Below, piece after piece: positions 56,473 through 64,000 of a DNA stretch of 64,000 nucleotides. Below the pieces are notes generated by a model that was not told where the DNA came from, ran no database searches, and saw only the letters and a program-made list of their open reading frames with translations. Source of the DNA: Holothuria scabra (Eukaryota > Echinodermata > Holothuroidea > Aspidochirotida > Holothuriidae); assembly GCA_037179385.1 (NCBI GenBank), contig CM074190.1, forward strand, positions 8,395,784 to 8,459,783. The letters run 5' to 3'. A program made the translations under genes and the position numbers. Each line of letters starts with the position of its first letter. Within the stretch, counting starts at the first letter, position 1.

Positions 56473-56947
56473 AAGCGCGCTGGTCTTCATGCTAGAATCG
56501 CTATACCGCTAGGGTCGAGGGTTCGGGTCCCGGTACTAACAATGCTTTTCTTTCTTTCACAGCACTAACCATTCACTTCTTTCCACAGCACACACTTATA
56601 GCGCTGTTCCTCGAGTGAGGAAAAAAGAAAACGGTTTTTTACTTAAAAAAAAAAAACTTTAAAGTTTCAGCGCCCTCTTTTGGAAGTTGTGAAGTGAGTA
56701 AAATTATGTCTACTTCCGGGCACGGATTCTAAATTAGCACCGAACTTTCTTCCCTGCAAATGGTCTCTGAATATTGGGTGAGAAGTTCGACTTTTCAGTT
56801 ATTTTGTTCGTTAAGGATCAAGCAAAGTCATGCAGTGAAAGCCGTAGCGGCACACAATAGGCCTAGCCTAGGCTATGGCATAAGTACTGTAGCCTAAATT
56901 ACTACCAGCCAGTAGACAACGGTACGAAAAAGCCTTTCTTTTCTTGT

Positions 56948-59828
56948 CAGCCAGTCCCCACAGCCACCAAAAGTCGCTTCTTTTCTAATTTGAGTATGCA
57001 TGACGTCACAGCCTTTGCATATATAATTAGCAAAAACAAACTGTTTTCAAATCAAAATTTCGACATGAAAAACACATAATCTTACAAAATCATCATTAAA
57101 ATTAATAGAGAACATTTTTTCCGATAGTTTCGCAACATTTTTGAAGTATTTTATACACAAAGCAATGAATTTGAGACGATTTTTTGAACTCGTAAAAACA
57201 GTTTTCATTCTGTTCGGAAAATCTGGTTTTTTCTCGAAAACAAGTTTTTTGGCACGGTATGCCAGAAAGAGGGTATATCAGAAATTTCCTTATCCATCTA
57301 AAAAATCTAACATTACCATGAAATATTTCTGAATACGGTCACGTATTCACAAAGTTTAGAGCAGGTATTGACACTGCCTTGCACCGTACGTAAAAAGCCC
57401 AATTTCCCGTACCGAGGTGTTTGCATTAGTTGCACGAAAATGGAACTACACCGAGCGAGAAAATATCCTCCACATAAGTATTAATCATGTTAACCTCGTC
57501 GAGTCTTCCTTTACGTTTGATTTACATATATATAGCAGGAAAATTACATTGAGAGTCAATTTTTGAAAACCTTGTAACGATTAAGTGGCTACCGATGCAA
57601 GGGTTATAGTGATTGTATCTTAATTACGTCAGTACCTTGAGTCGATCACCACAGTGTAATACAACGTACGACACGATGTACAACACCTATTAATTGACCG
57701 ACTCATGGTAACCTTTTGACATACATGGCCATACACTTTGCACGTTACCACATTATACAATCAGTAAATCACAGTTATTGTACTAGACTCATAAATTATT
57801 GCAAACAATAACATGACAAAAAAATTGTGGCATTAAACTAGACAATAAAGAGGTAAAATGGAGGGATATAGGAATGTATAGTTCTCTTGTAAGGCTTGTT
57901 AGTGAACTCTGGGGTAATTAACGCTATACAGTCAGTCCTTATCCTTAGGTGGTGAGGTCGAAGAAATGAAGCCTTGGATCAGAAACACTTTGTTTAGTAA
58001 TAAAAGTTGTGAACAGCATGTGGAACTGGGTGGGTCTTAAGTTTTTTTAGGGAACTGGGTACTCAGTAAATAACCCCCACCCCCATGCACAACTGGAGGC
58101 ATATCAACTGAGAGTCCAAGGTAACAACAGGCCATCAAGTTAATTCAAGTTAGTGACAAAAACTTTGACTGTAATATGCCATTACTATATGGGGCAATTG
58201 CTACATTATTCATCTCTCCTCTGCTCAGTTAGTGGTGTAAAATGACAACAGTTTATACTTCAAATGAGAAGGCAGTCTCAGAAGAACATATGAGGTTTCA
58301 TCCATCAGAATTAACAGCTGATGATACAGGACACAAGTGCACAACCAAAATTCTTAAGTCAGTAAATTGGCATTTTGCTTGGGTAGAGAAAAATTGTCCT
58401 GTAGGATACACTGACTCAGAATCCCATTTGTGCCATTATACAAGAAAATGGTATATAGCAATGCAAGCTTCGATCTTGACCCTAACCCCCAAATGGGCCG
58501 AGAGCACTATAGGTGTGGGCTATAACTGGCAATTACATTTCAACAGGAACAGGCTGAGAACTAAGGCACAATTAATTCATTTGTGTAGAAATATGATTCA
58601 GCACAACAGCATAAAATATGGTAAGAAAGAAAACTGAGAACAATGGCCCAGGCAAAATAATAAACAAAAAAATCCTGCCCTGATGGAGCTCTTATAGGTG
58701 CGTATTCCATATACCCTAAGTATATTCCTCAAGTCATTTCCCTTTTTAAAATTCTTGACTTTGTCTGGTAAAACCATATGAAAGAACCGACAGGCTGGTA
58801 TAAAGTGTATGTGTTAATAAATGGCTATAGGGCCTATATCAATTGTTTCATGTAGCCTGCAATACCTGGAAGTGTAACACTAATTTGCTTATTTTGGTTT
58901 TTTATCTTCATCGTTGGTACTGTACATTGCTCCGATTCAACTCACAAGGTGCATATGACACAATAATTTTGTGCTACAGGCCTCTTAAAATTTTTTACAA
59001 GCTTTTTTCTGGAATGGAAACTCACTCATACAGCAAGCAAGGACTAGTAAAGTAGCATCTGTATGATGATCACAGATCATCAGTACACATTCATACATTC
59101 ACTATGTACCATAGTGTGCAGTTTTAGCATGCATAGGCCAAGGCCTAGTGTAGACTAGGCCTGTCTGTAAAATTTTAATGTTACTTGTTAGCGGTTTAAA
59201 ACCTTAAAAGGGCCTACAATATGTTAGTCGTATTAAAATTCACTTTATTACTTGGCATAATGACTGAAATAGTATCCTAGTTAGCAGCCTAGAATAAAAA
59301 ACAATGACAATAGTTTACCATATGTTAACCATAACGTTACCGCCTTGTGCGATGTTCTACGTGGCCAAAAAGTGCAAAATTCCAACTTGCAAAAACGTTC
59401 ATTGCGACTATTTTGTTGTTTCGCTCGTAGTGTAATCGGTATCAGTAGTTAGCTTTATGTCTCAAACACTCGATTTTGGAAGTTTTACACCCCAATGATC
59501 CTGAATACGGTCAGGTATTCGCAAAACCTGAGGCATGTCAAAAAACCCCACCAAAAGTTGACCTGTTTTTGATGGAAAATTTCTCTGTGAAATTGCGAAA
59601 GAAACAATACCTCACGATATTTTTAGTAAAGAAAAGACTTTAAGATTTCAAATGACCAAGGATACAGCAACAAGGAACGCCTTTTTATGCATTATTCAGA
59701 AGCTTGAAGTTCCCCCAGCATGTTAGGTACCTATTCTGCGAAACTCATGATTTTCTCTTGTGGGCGGAGTTTCCATTTTAGAGGATGACGTCACAAGCCT
59801 CATTAACGCTTACAGCGAGGCTTGACTG
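56948..59828. mobile_element. Element E, copy 2
   Basis: Same ends and order as 21829-24724, flanked by ttgt (56944-56947 and 59829-59832). Small indels separate the copies. Palindromic boxes are at 57331-57348 and 59513-59530. Confidence 0.85.
58242..58637 (+). CDS. 131-codon ORF of element E copy 2, unknown
   Basis: MTTVYTSNEKAVSEEHMRFH onward, with Cys/His residues (HKCTTK, EKNCPVGYTDSESHLCHY) that could bind metal but match no known finger by eye, and a basic C-terminal part (FNRNRLRTKAQLIHLC). Copy 1 is truncated at the equivalent of residue 87. The ATG follows a plausible tgtaaaATGACA context. It may be an exon of an element protein or chance. Confidence 0.3.
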   Translation: MTTVYTSNEKAVSEEHMRFHPSELTADDTGHKCTTKILKSVNWHFAWVEKNCPVGYTDSESHLCHYTRKWYIAMQASILTLTPKWAESTIGVGYNWQLHFNRNRLRTKAQLIHLCRNMIQHNSIKYGKKEN

Positions 59829-59832
59829 TTGT

Positions 59833-62696
59833 TGGAGTATGCATGACGTTTCATGACGTCATAGCTCATTAATACGTAATTAGATAAAACTTGCCATTTT
59901 CGAGGGCTTATATATCAGTTATTAGGTTGTTTTAAAGTAAACCAACGTTTGAATTTTACTAATAAGAAATGCGAAAATCAAATTCTGCCAATTACAGGTA
60001 ACTTCAAGCATTGCAAAGTACATTTTGGCCAAATTTTGGAAAAGTTACGTAGCTGCATCTGAACTGTTCAGAAAATTCGATTTTTGTTATTTAATCGCGC
60101 TATTTCCAATTTTAAAAACTTGCATATTCGATGAAAAATTTCTTAATCTACAATTTTAAATAAACTGCTTTTTTAACCATTCTTTAATGAAGTCAAGTTC
60201 ACGGCATATACAGGGCGATTCGTTGACCAGTGGCTTCGTGAAAAAGAACCTCCCCACTGTTCTCCATTGTACTGCACGTACTGATTGTGCGAAATAATTC
60301 GATGCGTAGAGTATATCACGAGTGTACGTTGAGTCAACCGGTACCATAAGTCGGTCATTTTCGTAATAATCAAATGAGGGGATTACACTTGTTTCATGAC
60401 CGACTCAAGGTGGCTCTTGGCTACGTAACATCCTTTGTATAAAATATAATTTAAAAGAAGATATGTGATTTTATTTCAATCAAGGGGTACATCATAAATG
60501 TAAACATGCTAGTAAAGGTTCCATGGACTGCAGACTTTGTTCAAAATAATGAACTAACAGCAGATATCTGCATGATTGCTAGTAAGCAGCTGCCAGAACT
60601 GTGTCATTGACTGATCTTACTCAGTACTAGTAATTAGGCCCTGATAGGTAAAACTCTCAGGCCAGTTAGCATGTTTCATCCATTTTGTTTTGGGAGGGGT
60701 TATTAAGTGTGGTGGTAGGGTTCTTCCTGTGGAAAAGGGCAATACTAGACTCTCTTAAGATTTCCTGTTCAATGCAAGATCACCTCATGCATAAGCATTT
60801 GGGAAGGATATTTCAAATTGACACTGGAATCTTATATTGAAATTAACATCTCAGTAAATAAACCTGGAGGAACATATCAATGGAAGCAAATGATGCACTT
60901 TATTTCTTGAATATGCCCAATGAAAAATTTGTCTTTGCCTTAGGATTTTTGTCTTAGGATTTGCTGAGGAAACTATATTTCACTGACTGAGGCAGGGATT
61001 AGCTACCCCCTATTTCTCAGTAAAACATGCAATCCTGCTACTGCAATTATTCTACTGATAAGTACCAGCCTGGGTAGTTAACTCCTTGCCAGTACAGTGA
61101 CTGTTTTAAGGTTAACATTGACAATTAAGTTCTTCCATGGCTGGTAGAATCTGATTGTTTGGGGCTGTTTGATTAGGTTTGGTGGTTTAATTGACTTTTG
61201 ATAGGGTTTGGACTTCATGGCATCTTATGGGACCTTGGCCCTCCTTTGCCCTTCAACCTGTTATGTTATGTTAATTTCTGCTAGCTGGTCCCATCAAATT
61301 CTAGGCCTGTACAGGACTGAACTGGGCAGCAACTAGCTAAGGGTGTGCAACACTTTCCCACAAATATATCCACATTCCACTTAATACATTAGACTGACTG
61401 TTGCAATATGTGCAATGCTCAGTCCAGAATGACAAGCAAAAATATGCAATTCAAGCACACACCATTTCAGTTGTAACTCTCTCATTTGTCCACAGATAAT
61501 GTTCCGATTTCTACAAAATATTATTGTGAGTCATTATATCATGGTAAGAAACCCAACAATTACATGACCTTTAGGTTTTGTAGACTCTTGACGTTTCATA
61601 TGCAACTTATTGGTAGAAATCATGACTTGAGAAAATCACCAAAATGTCTGGAAGACTTACCTTAATTTATCGCATAAAACAAGACTAACAAGTAATATTC
61701 TAACAGCACATGAACTGAAAAATGGTACTAATCCAGTCCTCTGTTTATCCTCAGGATACTGAAAAGTGTAGAGATTTAGCAATGCACTGTACCAAACAAA
61801 CACACAGTGACACATAGCACTGCATGCACTGGGCCTGGACAATTAATTCCTGTGTAAATAGGCGCGTTGTTAAAGACACTAGAAAGAACGACCATTCACC
61901 TTATAAACCATTGGAACAACTGTTCTAAGGATTCCACAAAACTAGTAGTATAGTGAGGGCCTGTAGCTAGCTAGCTCAGATGAACTTGACATCATGTATT
62001 GTTATGACTCAATCAGTGTTGTATTGGTTGGCATGTATAAAATTGCATACTTACAACGTGCGTTGCTGGCTCACCACTAACGTCCCATACAAACCTGTGC
62101 AAATGTACACGCAAAACTATCGAATTTCAAGTGAATTTTCTAGACACCATTACACCATTGCATGATCATTTCCAATCGCAAAATTGATACCAATAGGAAG
62201 TTAAGACTCTTTTCTAACTGATTTTACCAAATTTATCTGTTTTTATTCTTTAACGAAGTCAAGATCACGGCAAATATACAACAACTTTTTAAGCCTTGAA
62301 AAAGGCTACCCTATTTCGTTACCTGTTTTTTCACTCACTACGATCAATCGAAAAATGTTCAAAGTCTTTCTAGGAAAATAAGACTTTCGAAATTCGAATA
62401 ACCATGTTTTGGTACTTAGTTACGCCTTCTATTGCATAATTCATCAACGTAAACCTAAGGATACATCCAGTATTAGTTCCGCGAAATGTCATCAGTTGCT
62501 TCAATTTTTGGGGGCGGGGCTACAAGAGAACTTGGTTTTCAGCTCATTAACTCGCTCGTTGTCCGATGGCTGCTACTGTATATAGCCTACTCTAAAATAG
62601 TAATACAGTGCTGTTGTTACAACTTACAGGTGTAAATTTATACTGTACAATAATATAGGCCTAAACAGTATTGCCTTGGGAAGCAGTTTCAAGTTT
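59833..62696. other. No gene seen
   Basis: AT-rich. A word tctttaa(t/c)gaagtcaag(t/a)tcacggca occurs at 60181 and 62249 in the same orientation, a weak sign of a dispersed repeat. No domain-bearing ORF. Confidence 0.45.
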
Positions 62697-62735
62697 GGTT
62701 TCGCCGAACGGCCCTTTGCCAGAGGGTCGGAAGGA
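62697..62735 (-). repeat. Fragment shared with the SINE-like unit at 204-476
   Basis: ggtttcgccgaacggccctt continuing through gccagagggtcgg is the reverse complement of about 421-454. Only this ~35 bp is shared. Confidence 0.75.
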
Positions 62736-64000
62736 AAAAGTAAACAAACAAATTAGCTAAAGTGTACAGACAATCAGACATACAGTAATTAAACTGATTT
62801 TTGATTAGTTGCTCAGTTTTCTAGATTGTAACTGACTGGAGAATTTTAATTTTACAGGTGAATTGTCACCATTATATGGCAAATACCTGTGTTTAAAATA
62901 TATCGGCGATAAAAACAGGCATTCATTGACATGGTTTTGAAGAGTAATGAAAGCTCCAAGTATACTATTGAAGAATAGTTTTTCCATGGGTGATGTGAGG
63001 TGAATAATGTTCTGCTATATCATGGAGATTAGTCAATTCTGACAAAATGGGGCCCAATAAAGGTAAGTAAGGCAGTAATTGACCCCAGCTGTTGTTTAGG
63101 GCCACATGTACACTAGTTATTTTTTTTTTTTAGCTGTTACATACTTAGGCTTAATTGTTATAGTAGGGGCCTATGTCAATTGTAGAAATTACTGTAGTAA
63201 TTTTATATTAATTATTACATTAGTTGTACGGTAACTGCTGACAAGTTTTCTTTTCCTTTCTTAATTCAGAGCATTACAACCAACTAGCACATTCATGGTA
63301 GAATGTATACCATACAGTACAATTTCCACATGAGGATGCTTTGACAAAGAGTGGGGAAGCTTTGGTGCGGAACATTTTGGTCTGCCACATGCTGTCCGAC
63401 ATTTTGATTGGTAAGCCTCAGGATTGTAGAAACATTAGTGAGTCATTTCCTATTCTTTGACTAGAGTAGTGTGCACAAAATTCACTTTGCACAGTAATTT
63501 GAAGCAAGTGATAGTTTGAAATCACAGTGTCATGCCCCCAAATTATAAACTATTGAGAGAAGCAGACCTTGAATTTTGAAGCTTCCCACCAGCAGTCAGT
63601 ACCAGTTATTCAGTGGCACTAGTAATGGACGTTAAATTTTGTCAGTACTTCTAAATGTAACATCATAGAGTAGCTGAGTGGTCTGCAGAGCTCTAGATTC
63701 TAGTCAAGAGGACTCTAGTTAGAACTTGTAAATTAGAAACTCTTCTGTTCAGCCACAGCCACCCTGAAACAAATTTGGATTGGATTTGGAATCATATTCA
63801 CACAGGTTGGTAAACTTAAGGTTCTTTCTGGCCACAAAATTAGAGACAGTTTCGATTAAAACATGCAGACTCAAATTACAATCATATCAGCATTCATAAT
63901 TATGTAATTGCGGTTTTATGCTTTTAGCCTATGAGGCCAATATTGGCAACCCAGAACCCTGGGTAGATTTGATTTGGGCCAGGGATCTATATAAAAGTCC
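62736..64000. other. No gene assigned; possible splice donor at 63062
   Basis: gacaaaATGGGGCCCAATAA then AGgtaagtaag at 63041-63071 has a good start context and a consensus donor, so a first coding exon of six codons (phase 1) is conceivable. No downstream exon was found in the window. Confidence 0.2.

Larger units (their letters stand above)
55803..56540 (+). pseudogene. tRNA-derived sequence split by a retroposon
   Basis: 55803-55846 and 56495-56540 together resemble a tRNA of ~84 nt with a long variable arm. An A-box-like tagtgcagtagg lies at 55812-55823 and a B-box-like ggttcgggtcc at 56520-56530. No acceptor-stem pairing is visible, so this is a tRNA pseudogene or a SINE head, not a working tRNA. 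The break is an insertion flanked by a 22 bp direct repeat. Confidence 0.6.
55425..56748. mobile_element. TIR-bounded segment with tRNA-derived core and nested retroposons
   Basis: 55425-55459 and 56714-56748 are inverted copies; 24 bp are perfectly paired (55436-55459 with 56714-56737). Inside are the telomere-like minisatellite, the split tRNA-derived sequence and two nested insertions. Whether the whole is one mobile unit or chance framing by related ends is not settled. Confidence 0.55.

Noticed and set aside
55803..56540. Functional tRNA gene or tRNA with an intron
   Set aside because: The intervening 648 bp has target duplications and A tails, not an intron position, and no acceptor stem is evident.

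Overview
The window looks like intergenic or intronic DNA from the nuclear genome of a marine invertebrate deuterostome, most likely an echinoderm. That is an inference from AT-rich sequence, frequent taggcctat-type words and the repeat content; nothing here fixes the species. I find no convincing host protein-coding gene, rRNA, functional tRNA or CRISPR array. Almost everything recognisable is mobile DNA or satellite-like repeat, much of it nested.

Layout. (1) 1-9438: one minus-strand APE-type non-LTR retrotransposon (LINE-A), cut into five pieces by four later insertions: a SINE-like unit (204-476), a 3.6 kb transposon with ~140 bp terminal inverted repeats (702-4305), a hAT-like element (4968-6254) and a second 8-bp-duplicating element (7205-9059). 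(2) 9801-11612: 90 head-to-tail copies of a 20 bp unit with no length change. (3) 11714-19870: a complete but dead minus-strand Ty3/gypsy LTR retrotransposon with LTRs, polypurine tract, candidate primer site, gag, protease, RT remnant, RNase H and integrase. A solo LTR of the same family lies at 20577-21095. (4) 21829-24724 and 56948-59828: two full copies of a 2.9 kb element (E), each flanked by its own 4 bp target duplication. (5) 26600-30300: an L1/Tx1-type LINE 3' end and several TTAA-targeting MITEs. (6) 32810-36277: a nearly full-length plus-strand CR1/L2-like LINE (LINE-B) with inactivating changes. (7) 36284-42892: a foldback-type element whose ~0.7 kb inverted arms are built of 105 bp tandem units. 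(8) 43.5-53.5 kb: a mosaic of MITEs, copies of a recurrent ~110 bp GC-rich module, and a second L1/Tx1-like RT remnant. (9) 53486-53917: a 432 bp near-perfect hairpin. (10) 55425-56748: a TIR-bounded segment holding a telomere-like minisatellite and a tRNA-derived sequence split by two nested poly(A) retroposons. (11) 59833-64000: no assignable gene; one possible first exon.

The genes do not cooperate in a host pathway. The coding remnants are the replication machinery of separate mobile elements. The insertion order can be read from which element interrupts which, and several target-site duplications and one paralogous empty site independently support the boundaries. All boundaries and similarities were judged by eye.
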